Position numbers and translations under genes: made by a program. From JAOUGY01 sp963825585 (GTDB lineage Bacteria > Actinomycetota > Acidimicrobiia > Spongiisociales > ZC4RG35): 64,000 nucleotides of DNA. The stretch spans positions 496,001 through 560,000 of the forward strand of contig CAWGTX010000001.1 in the NCBI GenBank assembly GCA_963825585.1. Direction: 5' to 3'. This document shows, one piece after another, positions 1-7,659 of the stretch (its first letter is position 1; every line of letters begins with the position of its first letter). Below the pieces are notes generated by a model that worked only from the letters and a program-made list of their open reading frames with translations, searched no databases and was not told the DNA's origin.

Positions 1-392
1 GGATCGTTGGGAATCTGCTCGACAACGCTGCCGCCCACGCCCCCGGGGCAACCGTCGACGTGGAGGCGTCGGTGACGGGTGGTGTGCTGACGCTGGCGGT
101 GTCCGACGACGGGCCCGGTCTCGACGAGGAGAGTCTGGGGCGCATGTTCGATCGGTTCTTCAAAGCGGACCCGGCCCGCCAGGGCGGAAGCGGGCTCGGT
201 CTGGCCATCGCCCGGCAGCATGCCCGCCGTCTCGGGGGCGACATCACCGTTTCCCGCTCCTCGGAAGGCACGGGTCTCCGCTTCGAGGTGGTCCTGCCTG
301 TGACCGTTCTGTTACCTGACGGCGATGACCCTGAGACCCAGCGATCGAACGATGAGGGTGTGACAGACGAGACAGAAAGGAGGATGTCATGA
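1..392 (+). CDS. Sensor histidine kinase, C-terminal ATPase part (5' truncated by window)
   Basis: Only the HATPase domain is present; the reading frame is open from the first bases of the window. Visible are the N box (NLLDNAAAHA), the G1 box (DDGPGL followed by MFDRFFKAD) and the G2 box (GSGLGLAIARQHARRLGG), the ATP-binding signatures of HPK family kinases. Its TGA stop overlaps the ATG of the next gene (ATGA), and a strong AAAGGAGGA site lies in its last codons, so the two genes are translationally coupled. The kinase-then-GerMN-lipoprotein order resembles mtrB-lpqB of actinobacteria, but the sensor half is outside the window, so an MtrB identity is only inferred. Confidence 0.9.
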   Translation, partial: IVGNLLDNAAAHAPGATVDVEASVTGGVLTLAVSDDGPGLDEESLGRMFDRFFKADPARQGGSGLGLAIARQHARRLGGDITVSRSSEGTGLRFEVVLPVTVLLPDGDDPETQRSNDEGVTDETERRMS

Positions 393-1783
393 GAAGGTTG
401 TTGACCTTCATCGCCGCAGGTGCCCTGATCCTGGCGGCCTGTGGCGGCGACGTCGGAGACGGCGGTGCCGTGACCACTCTGCCCGAGACGTCCACGACCG
501 CTCCCAGTACGACCGTGCCCGAGGGCTCGACCACCACCACGCCCGGAGAGAGCACCACGACCACAGTGGGCGAACGGTCCGTGACCGTGTATTTCATCCA
601 GGATGGTGAGTACGCCAAGGCGGTGACCCGCACGGTGCCCGGCACCCTCGATGTGGCGGCCAACGCCATCGAGGCCCTGATCGAAGGCCCCACCGTCGCC
701 GAATCCGAGGACGGCCTGGGTACGGCGATCCCGTCGGACACGCTGCTGCTCGGTATCGACATCGCCGATGGTGTCGCCACCGTCGACCTGTCGAGCGAGT
801 TCGAGCAGGGTGGCGGCTCGTTCGCCATGTTCAGCAGGCTCGGCCAGGTCGTCTACACCCTCACCGAGTTCGACACCGTCGACCGGGTGGTGTTCTGGCT
901 CGACGGCGAGCCCGTGACCGTGTTCTCGGGTGAAGGCATCCTGCTGGACGGACCGGTGGACCGCTCCGACTACGAGTCGGCGCTGCCGCTCACGTCGCCC
1001 GCCGAGATGTGGGCCCAGGGCGATCTTCCTTCGATCGAAGGCGTTCAGGCCGATGAGCTTGGGAAGGTGGTTCTGGTGGTGTCCGACGACGTGCTCAACG
1101 TGCGCTCGGGCGCCGGCGTCGACAACCCGATCATCGGGATGTTGGAGCCGGGCGTGGTGGTTCGGCGCATCGGTGACGACACCAGGGTCGGCTCGTCGGT
1201 GTGGGAGGCGATCGAGGTGCCGGGAGGCACTGGGTGGGTGAACGCCCGCTTCCTCGGTGCCGTGGTGACTGCCACCGAGTTCGAATCGGATCCGGCCGTC
1301 ATCGAGCTGCTCGACCGGATGGCGGCCATCATGGCCGACGAGGGCGACCTCAGTGAGGTGGTTTCGAGCCGAGGGCTGTACGTGGCACACAACGCCTCGC
1401 CGGTCCTGTTCGGAGCCGACCTGCTCGACACGGTCATGGCCGATGCCACCACCTACAAGTGGGGTTCGGCAGCACTTGGCGCCGACAGCCCCGAGCTGCC
1501 GTCGCGCACCTTCGCCGAGGCCGTGGGTGAACGGTTCGTCTCGGCCTACGACGACGCCGACACCTCGATCCGGCTCAACGAGGCAGAACTGGGAGGCAAC
1601 GGGACTCCCGCCGAGTTCGCGATCCCGTTCGAGTTCAGTGGGTTCAACTTCGTGAGCGTGTACGACTCCGGTGACGACGAACAGTACGACGGACTCGATT
1701 GGACCGCCTGGTACGTGTCGATCGACTACGAGGACGGCGAGCCGGTGGTGGTCGGAATGACCGTCAACGAATGGTCCCCGTGA
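389..1783 (+). CDS. GerMN-domain lipoprotein with SH3-like domain (LpqB-like)
   Basis: 464 aa. The signal peptide ends in a lipobox (LAAC, lipidated Cys18), followed by a Thr-rich linker to about residue 60. Residues about 65-190 match a GerMN (sporulation and spore germination) domain, including VTVYFIQDG and VDLSSEF. Residues about 225-290 look like a bacterial SH3 domain (LNVRSGAGVDNPIIGML ... WVNARFL). The C-terminal 170 residues are not recognised. Location should be the outer face of the cytoplasmic membrane. LpqB of the MtrAB system also carries GerMN but ends in a beta-propeller-like region, which is not seen here. Overlap with the kinase supports a signalling accessory role. Confidence 0.85.
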   Translation: MRRLLTFIAAGALILAACGGDVGDGGAVTTLPETSTTAPSTTVPEGSTTTTPGESTTTTVGERSVTVYFIQDGEYAKAVTRTVPGTLDVAANAIEALIEGPTVAESEDGLGTAIPSDTLLLGIDIADGVATVDLSSEFEQGGGSFAMFSRLGQVVYTLTEFDTVDRVVFWLDGEPVTVFSGEGILLDGPVDRSDYESALPLTSPAEMWAQGDLPSIEGVQADELGKVVLVVSDDVLNVRSGAGVDNPIIGMLEPGVVVRRIGDDTRVGSSVWEAIEVPGGTGWVNARFLGAVVTATEFESDPAVIELLDRMAAIMADEGDLSEVVSSRGLYVAHNASPVLFGADLLDTVMADATTYKWGSAALGADSPELPSRTFAEAVGERFVSAYDDADTSIRLNEAELGGNGTPAEFAIPFEFSGFNFVSVYDSGDDEQYDGLDWTAWYVSIDYEDGEPVVVGMTVNEWSP

Positions 1784-1812
1784 TCTGCCGGCTTCGGCCC
1801 TGACGCACCGAC

Positions 1813-1842
1813 AGAGAGCGTCGACCTCGGTCGGCGCTCTCT
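1813..1842 (+). terminator. Hairpin downstream of the GerMN lipoprotein gene
   Basis: AGAGAGCGTCGAC (1813-1825), loop CTCG, then GTCGGCGCTCTCT: a 13-bp stem with one G-U pair, starting 29 nt after the stop codon. There is no T run, so it may be an intrinsic terminator of the GC-rich type or an mRNA 3' stabiliser. Confidence 0.5.
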
Positions 1843-1866
1843 CGCGTCGGGACCCGAGCCGGCTGA

Positions 1867-1872
1867 TAGGGT
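1867..1872 (+). promoter_or_regulatory. -10 element (TAGGGT), leaderless start
   Basis: TAGGGT ends 6 nt before the ATG at 1879, which would place the transcription start at or next to the start codon. No ribosome binding site precedes this ATG except CGGGAG immediately adjacent to it. No convincing -35 hexamer is visible. Confidence 0.45.
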
Positions 1873-1878
1873 CGGGAG

Positions 1879-2361
1879 ATGTCCACCATTGCATCCTGGG
1901 TCGAGGTGGAGCGGGCCGCTCCGGGGTTCGCTACGGCGGTTCGTGCGCGCTTCGAGGCCCACCGCCACCACGTGCTGTCAACGCTTCGCCGGGACGGGTC
2001 GCCCCGGGTCACCGGAACAGAGGTGAAGCTGTTCGGCGGCGATCTCACGATCGGGTCGATGCCGCAGTCGATGAAGGCCCGTGATCTCCTGCGCGACGGT
2101 CGTTATGCGTTGCACGCCAACCCCGGTGACGGATCGATGGACGGGGGAGATGCCAAGATCGCCGGAGTGGCGTTCGAGGTCACCGATCCGGCCACGCTCG
2201 CCGACTATCTGGCCGACACCGAGGTCCCTCCCGGGCCGTTCCATCTGTTTCGACTCGCTGTGGCCGAAGTGGTGCTCACCTCGTTGCATCCGGACGGTGA
2301 TCGCATCGTGATCGAGACATGGAGTCCCGGTCGGGAGATCAGGCGGTTCGAGCGGGCTTGA
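1879..2361 (+). CDS. Pyridoxamine 5'-phosphate oxidase family protein
   Basis: 160 aa, the usual size of single-domain split-barrel flavin/F420-binding proteins. The fold signature is the HHVLSTLRRDGSPRVTGTEV strand pair near residues 30-50, followed by GSMPQSMKARDLLRDGRYAL and HANPGDG. Members bind FMN or F420, or act as pyridoxamine-phosphate-oxidase-like reductases and general stress proteins; the substrate cannot be told from sequence. The start fits a leaderless transcript. The gene is convergent with the next one, 3 bp apart. Confidence 0.8.
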   Translation: MSTIASWVEVERAAPGFATAVRARFEAHRHHVLSTLRRDGSPRVTGTEVKLFGGDLTIGSMPQSMKARDLLRDGRYALHANPGDGSMDGGDAKIAGVAFEVTDPATLADYLADTEVPPGPFHLFRLAVAEVVLTSLHPDGDRIVIETWSPGREIRRFERA

Positions 2362-2364
2362 CCG

Positions 2365-3171
2365 TCACCCGCAGTCGATACAGCGGTTTGGGTCGTCGGG
2401 GGAGACCAGGTTCATCTGTTTCTGCTGGAAGCAGCTTTGGCAAAGGAAGGTGGTGCCGGCGGCGACGGGTTTGCGGGTGATCGCCTTCGACGCCGTGGTG
2501 GTGCGGGCGGCCGGTTTGCGCGCTGCTCCCGTGTTGGTGGAACGTGCCGGCGCCGGGGTCCGACGGGTTGTGAAGTGCTTGCCGGGATCGTGCTCCTTCT
2601 CCACACCCCACCACAGGGCGTCGAGCGTCCACAGGTCGGTCTTCACCTCCGAGGCGATGGTGGCCAGCATGTCGTTGACCTCGACGTAGTGCTCACCGGT
2701 GCTCGCCGTGGGTGACAGGTCGGGCCACAATCCCATCCGTTGCATCGCCGACTCGGAGATCGAGTTCCACACCCCGTACAGATCGGGCTCGGAAACGAGC
2801 AGGATGGGCGTGTATACCGACTTGTCGAACCCGGGAACCGGTTTCGACCGCCCGGATGGGTCGATCTCGTCGATCCGATCCGCCACGGGTCGATCCTCGT
2901 CGAGCAGCGTCTCGAGTGCCCAGCGCAGCAGGTCCATGTTCGAGACCATGCGGGCTTCGTCGCGCTGGAGACCCCACCAGTGCTTGTTGTTCTCGAACCT
3001 GAGGAACCCGGCGAAGTCGTCGGCGGTGATGCGCGCAACGTTGCCGGGCGCGAACACCGCCTGGTACTGGCGGATCACGTAGTCACGCTGGCGGATCATC
3101 TGGGCCACGTCCTCGTGGCGGAGGTAATCGGCCATGCCGCGGAGATACCTGATCGGATCGGAAGTGGTCAT
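2365..3171 (-). CDS. Uncharacterised protein with C-terminal zinc ribbon
   Basis: 268 aa. Residues 1-195 form an apparently globular domain (ENNKHWWGLQRDEA; LLVSEPDLYGVWNS; MQRMGLWPDL). The YGVWNS segment recalls N-terminal regions of some restriction-type or HNH-associated proteins, but this is an impression and not an assignment. Residues about 200-240 are a basic Ala/Thr/Arg-rich linker. The last 27 residues carry two CxxC pairs (CQSC and CIDC), a typical zinc ribbon. A nucleic-acid-binding role is inferred from the ribbon plus basic linker. It is monocistronic and divergent from the alpha/beta hydrolase gene. Confidence 0.7.
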   Translation of the reverse strand: MTTSDPIRYLRGMADYLRHEDVAQMIRQRDYVIRQYQAVFAPGNVARITADDFAGFLRFENNKHWWGLQRDEARMVSNMDLLRWALETLLDEDRPVADRIDEIDPSGRSKPVPGFDKSVYTPILLVSEPDLYGVWNSISESAMQRMGLWPDLSPTASTGEHYVEVNDMLATIASEVKTDLWTLDALWWGVEKEHDPGKHFTTRRTPAPARSTNTGAARKPAARTTTASKAITRKPVAAGTTFLCQSCFQQKQMNLVSPDDPNRCIDCG

Positions 3172-3256
3172 GCCTTCGGCCCACCTTAGACCCGTCGCGG
3201 TGCTGGCAAACGATTGCGGCTATCTTCGGGCGATCGTCTCCCGGAGGTTGCCACCC

Positions 3257-4297
3257 ATGGCCGATCGTGACGTCGAAGTAACGTTCCAGCGCTTCACCTG
3301 GCGCATGTTGTCCCAGTACGTGACGCCCTGGGAACTGGAACGACTCACCGAGGAGATCCAGAGCTGGGATCAGTGGTGCGACGCCTTCTCCGCAGCTGCC
3401 GGCCGTCATCTCGAGTTGGCGGAGGCGGCATCCGCCGCGGGAAACGGCCGTACCGCCGGCGACGCCTACGTCCGCGCCGCGCTGTTCTACCACTGGGCGA
3501 CGTTCCTGTACGGACACGATCAGCAGCGTTTCGTCGCCGGGATGGAGGCGATGAACGACTGCTGGGCCAAGGCGGCGCCACTCGTCGGCATGGAGCTGTT
3601 CGATGTTCCGTTCGAAGGGTCCGACCTCCCCGGATACCTCATGAAACCGCAGGGAGTCGAGCAGCCACCCATCGTTCTGCTCGTCCCGGGCGGCGACTCG
3701 ACCAAAGAGGAGCTGTACGACTTCGCCCTCCACATGGTGGAACGTGGCCTCGCCGTTGCCGCATTCGACGGCCCGGGTCAGGGACTCGTGTCGGTCACCT
3801 CGAAGATCCGGCCGGACTTCGAGGTCCCGATCCGCGCCGTTGTCGACCATCTGGTCGCCAGAGGAGACCTCGATGGTTCCCGCCTCGCCGTGGGCGGTAT
3901 CTCATACGGTGGTCTGTTCGCCTGCCGGGCGGCGGCCTTCGACGACCGGGTCAAGGCGGTGGTGTCGGTGTCCAGCTGGTACACCCCGGCCGGCCGTTTC
4001 CCCACCATCGACCGGGTGTCCCAGGAGGCGTTGAAGCAATACATGGGGCACGACCCGGCGGCGGTCATGGACACCATCACCATGGCGGGCGCCGCCGAAC
4101 ACATCACGGTCCCCTTGCTGCAGGTCTACGGCGGTCTCGACAAGGCGTCACCACCCGAGCACGCCTACCGGGTGGAAACCGAAGTCCCAGGCCCGTGCAC
4201 CACGATCATCTACGACGACGGCGTGCACGTGTGCAACAACCTGTATCCGATCGTGCGTCCCATGATCGCCGACTGGCTGAGCGCACAGCTGCACTGA
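3257..4297 (+). CDS. Alpha/beta hydrolase (FrsA / dihydropseudooxynicotine hydrolase-like)
   Basis: 346 aa. An N-terminal all-helical cap (about residues 1-110) precedes the alpha/beta core. The likely triad is Ser216 in GISYGG, Asp295 in GGLDKAS and His324 in DDGVHVCNN; DGPGQG is also conserved in this family. The architecture matches FrsA-type esterases and 2,6-dihydropseudooxynicotine C-C hydrolases, so hydrolysis of a C-C bond or ester is expected and the substrate is unknown. The ATG at 3257 was chosen because GGAGG lies 8 nt upstream; a start at 3134 would overlap the divergent gene. A TATCTT box near 3219 could serve as -10. Confidence 0.8.
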   Translation: MADRDVEVTFQRFTWRMLSQYVTPWELERLTEEIQSWDQWCDAFSAAAGRHLELAEAASAAGNGRTAGDAYVRAALFYHWATFLYGHDQQRFVAGMEAMNDCWAKAAPLVGMELFDVPFEGSDLPGYLMKPQGVEQPPIVLLVPGGDSTKEELYDFALHMVERGLAVAAFDGPGQGLVSVTSKIRPDFEVPIRAVVDHLVARGDLDGSRLAVGGISYGGLFACRAAAFDDRVKAVVSVSSWYTPAGRFPTIDRVSQEALKQYMGHDPAAVMDTITMAGAAEHITVPLLQVYGGLDKASPPEHAYRVETEVPGPCTTIIYDDGVHVCNNLYPIVRPMIADWLSAQLH

Positions 4298-4414
4298 GCT
4301 ACCAGCTGCCAGCAGCCAGCAGCCAGCAGCCGAGCAACCAGCCGGAAACGCGTTCCTGCGTGTTGCGTGTTGCGTCGGACGTCGGACGTTCCGAGCCAGT
4401 AGCCAGAAGCTTTC
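4298..4414. repeat. Intergenic repeat between convergent genes (CCAGCAG and GCGTGTT arrays)
   Basis: About 117 bp between two 3' ends, made of short direct repeats: CAGC(C)AG units, GTGTTGC twice, GTCGGAC twice, and GGAAACGCGTTCC in the centre. It is similar in style, and in the central CGCGTTC, to intergenic stretches at 39175-39258 and 43709-43951. No gene is seen. Confidence 0.5.
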
Positions 4415-4741
4415 TCAGCTGATATCCGGCTCGTTCCTCGCCGACTCCCAGGCGCCGTTGGCGGGCTCCGGGTGGGGTTCGGGGATCACCTTCACCACTT
4501 CGATGCTGCACTCGGTGAGGAGTGCCGCAACTGCGCCGATGGCGGCGAGGGTTGGCACCAGCAGGGCGCCAGCCACGCCGATGGTGAGCGGGATCTCAAG
4601 GACGGTCCGGCCTTCGTCGTTCTTGATGGTGATCCGGCGGACGTTTCCTTCATGGATCAGATCGCGGATCTGGCCGAGCACCTGGTTGCCCTGGAGTTTC
4701 AACTCCTCGACCACGGTGCGCTCGTCGGTGGATGTCGTCAC
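4415..4741 (-). CDS. DUF4342 domain-containing protein
   Basis: 108 aa. The N-terminal helix (VVEELKLQGNQVLGQIRDLIHEGNVRRI) is followed by IKNDEGRTVLEIPLT and a hydrophobic segment (IGVAGALLVPTLAAIGAVAALL), the signature order of DUF4342. The last 35 residues are a polar tail. The function of the family is unknown; one membrane-inserted or amphipathic helix is likely. The start is GTG with AAAGGAG upstream. A palindrome overlapping the promoter (4765-4782) suggests the gene is regulated. Confidence 0.85.
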   Translation of the reverse strand: MTTSTDERTVVEELKLQGNQVLGQIRDLIHEGNVRRITIKNDEGRTVLEIPLTIGVAGALLVPTLAAIGAVAALLTECSIEVVKVIPEPHPEPANGAWESARNEPDIS

Positions 4742-4757
4742 CGTCTCGCTCCTTTCG

Positions 4758-4782
4758 AGGCTATGACCCCATCATGGGGGTC
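4758..4782 (-). promoter_or_regulatory. Promoter with overlapping palindrome for the DUF4342 gene
   Basis: Read on the minus strand, a -10-like TAGCCT (4758-4763) lies 16 nt before the GTG. Immediately upstream is the near-palindrome GACCCCATCATGGGGGTC (4765-4782), positioned between the -10 and the expected -35 as an operator would be. The cognate regulator is unknown. Confidence 0.4.
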
Positions 4783-4802
4783 GGAGCGGGCGGCGTCGAC
4801 GG

Positions 4803-5765
4803 TCAAAGGACCGTGTCGAGCCAGCCGGCCACGATGTCGGCCACTTCGAGGCTGTTGTCGTCCATCATCAGGTAGTGGCTGTTGCCGGCGATGCCATGAT
4901 CCGGGAGCATCATCAGCTCGGCCTTTCCGCCGGCGGCGGAGATCATGTCGACCGCGCGCCGACATCCGTCGCGGCGGTGGTCGCCGTTGGTGAGGTCGGC
5001 ACCGTAGCTGTTGTCGCCCCACAGCGACAGGAACGGCACGTTCCTGAAGCATTCCTCCGCCTCGTCGGCTGTGAGCGTCTCGGAACCGCCCTCGACACTG
5101 ACAAGTGCCAACACCAGTCCGTGCCGGCGTCGCACGGTTTCGATCCCGTACAACCCGCCCTGGGAGTGGACGATGAGGATTGCTGGACCGATCTCGTCGA
5201 GCAGGGCGGCAAGACACCCCGGAGTGGTCGTTCCACCCAGCTCGAGCGTGGTCTCGGCGTTGGGGACGTGGAGTTCCATGAACCGGTCGAATGCCTCGGT
5301 CGGGAACCGGACACCGGGGAACGGGGTCGGATACACCGGGCCGATCCGACCGTTCACCCATTGACGCTGGTACGTGCCGAGGAAGATGTTCGGCAGGTCG
5401 GCACCGGCATTGATGCTGGTCGGGTCGAAGCCCGACCTGCCCCGCCCGGCGTGATCGACGACGAAGACCGGATGGCCACGGCGAACGAACCAGGTGGCCC
5501 AACCCTCGCGGCCGTCGGGTGTGGTTTCCCACAGCGATCCGCTGGCGTTCGACCCGTGCACCATCACGATCGACGGCCCGGAGGCGTCGACGGGGACGCG
5601 GTAGTGCACGTACATCTGGTCGACAGGGATCGCTCCCCGGCCCGGGCTACCGGTGGCGGGCGACGAACCCGGATGGTCGGTGGTGAGGCGACGGCCGCCG
5701 ATGGTGAACACGCCCTCATCGGCGACGGTGAGTGGGGCGGTGAGGCTCTGAGGGGGGAGTGGCAT
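4803..5765 (-). CDS. Alpha/beta hydrolase (esterase-like)
   Basis: 320 aa. Core motifs: MVHGSNASGSLWE (oxyanion strand), VFVVDHAGRGRSG, the nucleophile elbow LIVHSQGG, and a C-terminal DHGIAGNSHYLMMDDNS segment with the probable catalytic His. The Ser sits in HSQGG rather than a full GxSxG, as in several lipase-like hydrolases. The upstream in-frame extension to 5954 was rejected because it overlaps the divergent gene and is low-complexity; ATG 5765 has a TACGCT box 7 nt away. The substrate is unknown. Confidence 0.75.
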   Translation of the reverse strand: MPLPPQSLTAPLTVADEGVFTIGGRRLTTDHPGSSPATGSPGRGAIPVDQMYVHYRVPVDASGPSIVMVHGSNASGSLWETTPDGREGWATWFVRRGHPVFVVDHAGRGRSGFDPTSINAGADLPNIFLGTYQRQWVNGRIGPVYPTPFPGVRFPTEAFDRFMELHVPNAETTLELGGTTTPGCLAALLDEIGPAILIVHSQGGLYGIETVRRRHGLVLALVSVEGGSETLTADEAEECFRNVPFLSLWGDNSYGADLTNGDHRRDGCRRAVDMISAAGGKAELMMLPDHGIAGNSHYLMMDDNSLEVADIVAGWLDTVL

Positions 5766-5772
5766 GCCGGCC

Positions 5773-5789
5773 AGCGTAGGAGGTAGCGT
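5773..5789. promoter_or_regulatory. Back-to-back leaderless -10 elements
   Basis: Minus-strand TACGCT (5773-5778) lies 7 nt before ATG 5765, and plus-strand TAGCGT (5784-5789) lies 7 nt before ATG 5797. Only 31 bp separate the two divergent start codons, so both transcripts must start at or very near the ATG. AGGAGG at 5779-5783 is the only RBS-like sequence and is 13 nt from the plus start. Confidence 0.5.
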
Positions 5790-5796
5790 CGGGGGC

Positions 5797-6324
5797 ATGA
5801 AGGCGCTGACGACACTGGTCTCGGCCGTCGGCGGCGGCATGGAGCAGGCAGTGGGTGTGTTGTCGGCCGCTGCCAATGTCTCGGTCCAGGACGTGCCGGA
5901 CGTGCCCGAAGATCCGCTGGCGGCGATGGCTGTGGTGAGTGCAACCTGGCGCAAGGCCGTGCGCAGATCGTCGATCTACACGGTGGTGGCGCTCGATCCG
6001 CTGCTGCCTGTCGTGGCACAGTGGGCGGCCCGGCTGACCGGCGAACCCGAACAGCTGGAGGTCGCCATCGGGCTGGTCGACGACCTGCCGACCCCCGACT
6101 ACTACCTCGTCACCCCCCAGCTGCCGGACCCGCAGATTCACTGGTACACGGCCCACCTGCGATCATTGGCTCCCGCCCGGGTGGTGCTGTGTGAGCCACA
6201 CCCCGCTGCCATCGCCAAGGCATTGGCAGGCCGACCGTTCGGAAGGGCGCTTCCCCCTCTCGACGACCTGGCTGCATCGGCCCGACGGTATGTGCCGATC
6301 GCAGATGACTTCGGCGAAGCATGA
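5797..6324 (+). CDS. Uncharacterised protein
   Basis: 175 aa with no recognised domain. Residues 1-30 are hydrophobic and Ala/Gly/Val-rich; the remainder is soluble-looking, with PDYYLVTPQLPDPQIHWYTAHLRSL and ARVVLCEPHPAAIAKALAGRPFG as the most distinctive stretches. It is divergent from a hydrolase gene and upstream of a DUF1918 gene. An alternative ATG at 5764 would overlap the divergent start. The frame is supported by clean actinobacterial codon use and lack of a competing ORF. Confidence 0.6.
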   Translation: MKALTTLVSAVGGGMEQAVGVLSAAANVSVQDVPDVPEDPLAAMAVVSATWRKAVRRSSIYTVVALDPLLPVVAQWAARLTGEPEQLEVAIGLVDDLPTPDYYLVTPQLPDPQIHWYTAHLRSLAPARVVLCEPHPAAIAKALAGRPFGRALPPLDDLAASARRYVPIADDFGEA

Positions 6325-6390
6325 CCTTCCGCCCCTACCGCTGCGGAGTCCCGGGCAGCACGATGGGGCCAGCTTCCAGATGGAGGATTC

Positions 6391-6588
6391 ATGCGAGCGA
6401 AGGTTGGCGACCGTCTCGTCATCAAGGGCCATGTGCTCCACGAGCCCGCCCGTGAGGGGGAGATCCTCGAGGTCGGTGAGCACGGCGACCCCCCGTTCAA
6501 GGTCCGCTGGTCCGACGATGGCCACGAGTCGACGGTGTTCCCCGGCCCCGACGCCATCGTCGAGAAGGTCCACCACAGAGCGCATTGA
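6391..6588 (+). CDS. DUF1918 domain-containing protein
   Basis: 65 aa, the full length of this actinobacterial family: KVGDRLVIKGH, then REGEILEVGEHGDPPFKVRW and DGHESTVFPGPDA. It is predicted to be a small SH3-barrel-like protein of unknown function. GGAGG lies 6-10 nt before the ATG. It is followed by a repeat-rich convergent intergenic region. Confidence 0.9.
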   Translation: MRAKVGDRLVIKGHVLHEPAREGEILEVGEHGDPPFKVRWSDDGHESTVFPGPDAIVEKVHHRAH

Positions 6589-6594
6589 GCACAT

Positions 6595-6872
6595 TTGTCC
6601 CCCTCGAGCTTGCGAGAGGGGGAAGGGTCCGTCCGGCGCAAGCGCCGGGGCGAGGAACGAGCGGGGTAGGGGGATCCCTCGCGAGCATGAATGCGCGTTT
6701 CGGAACGCGTAGGAGTTCATCTTGCGGGCTTTCAACCCCCCTACCCCTGCTCCTTCGTCGTGGGGGCCCCTTCCCCCACTCCGTGGGGGACAAAGCTGCT
6801 GGCCCCTTCCCCCGCTCCGTGGGGGACAAAGCTGTTGCTCCTTCCCCCACTGCTGCGTGGGGGACAAGGTCT
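6595..6872. repeat. Palindromic intergenic repeat cluster (TTTGTCCCCC ... GGGGGACAAA)
   Basis: This region between two convergent genes holds CCCCCTC-GAGCTTGCGA-GAGGGGG and three near-identical 33-36 bp units, each containing CCCCCRCTCCGTGGGGG followed by ACAAAG. TTTCGGAACGCG sits in the middle. A related block occurs at 62736-62938 with the same TTTGCCCCCC / GGGGGGACAAAA arms. It looks like a REP/BIME-type family that may double as bidirectional terminators. No gene is supported here. Confidence 0.6.
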
Positions 6873-6873
6873 C

Positions 6874-7659
6874 TCAACCGCGCCGGACCCGCGCCCTGAG
6901 TGCGGCGAAGGCCAGGGGCATCGAGATCGCAGCGACGGCGCCGACGGCGGCGAGGGCGCCGAGGATCTCGGAGGCGACCCAGCCTTCGCTGATGATGGCT
7001 CGGAGACCATCGAGCAGGTAGGTGATGGGGTTGTACTTGGCGGCGGTGGCGAGCCATCCACTCAGGGCCTCGATGGGGAGGAACGAGGTGGTGAGGAAGG
7101 CGAACGGGAAGAACAGGATGAAGCTGGAACCGACCGCTGCCGCGCTCGCCGTGCGCAGGGCGATCGTGTAGGGGATGGCGGCGAAGGCCAGCGACCACAG
7201 CCCGGCGATGCCCATGAAGGCGAGGATGCCGAGTGGGCCCGTCACCCAGGTGACTCCCAGTACGAGACCCATGACGATCACCGGCACCGAAAGCGCCATG
7301 GCGAAGACCACGTCGGCCAGCATGAGGCCGATCAGGAGGCTCCAGCGGTTCACGGGAGACACGAGGAGTCGGTCGAAGTAGCCGGTGTCGATGTCGGTGA
7401 CGAGTGCCGCTGCCCGGGACACACCGGTGACGGCGAAGATGAGCGCCACCGGGATCTGGAAGGCCTTGAAGTCGTCGACTCCGGCGAACTGGGAGACACC
7501 TTCGAGGGCGCCGACGTTCACGCCGAAGAAGAACACGGGCACGATCAGACCGGGAATCCACTGCTCTGGTTCGCGCAGGATGGCGCGGACGGCGCGGCCG
7601 GCCACCGACATGAGATCCCGCCAGAACCCGGCAGGTCGAGCGATCACAGCGGTGCTCAT
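6874..7659 (-). CDS. ABC-2 type transporter permease (DrrB-like)
   Basis: 261 aa with about six membrane segments. The ABC-2 family signature is seen in TGYFDRLLVSPVNRWSLLIG and in FLPIEALSGWLATAAKYNPITYLLDGLR. Its start codon overlaps the stop of the ATPase gene (ATGA), so the two form one exporter. DrrAB-type systems export drugs, lipids or glycolipids; the substrate here is unknown. It is the last gene of a three-gene minus-strand run. Confidence 0.9.
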   Translation of the reverse strand: MSTAVIARPAGFWRDLMSVAGRAVRAILREPEQWIPGLIVPVFFFGVNVGALEGVSQFAGVDDFKAFQIPVALIFAVTGVSRAAALVTDIDTGYFDRLLVSPVNRWSLLIGLMLADVVFAMALSVPVIVMGLVLGVTWVTGPLGILAFMGIAGLWSLAFAAIPYTIALRTASAAAVGSSFILFFPFAFLTTSFLPIEALSGWLATAAKYNPITYLLDGLRAIISEGWVASEILGALAAVGAVAAISMPLAFAALRARVRRG

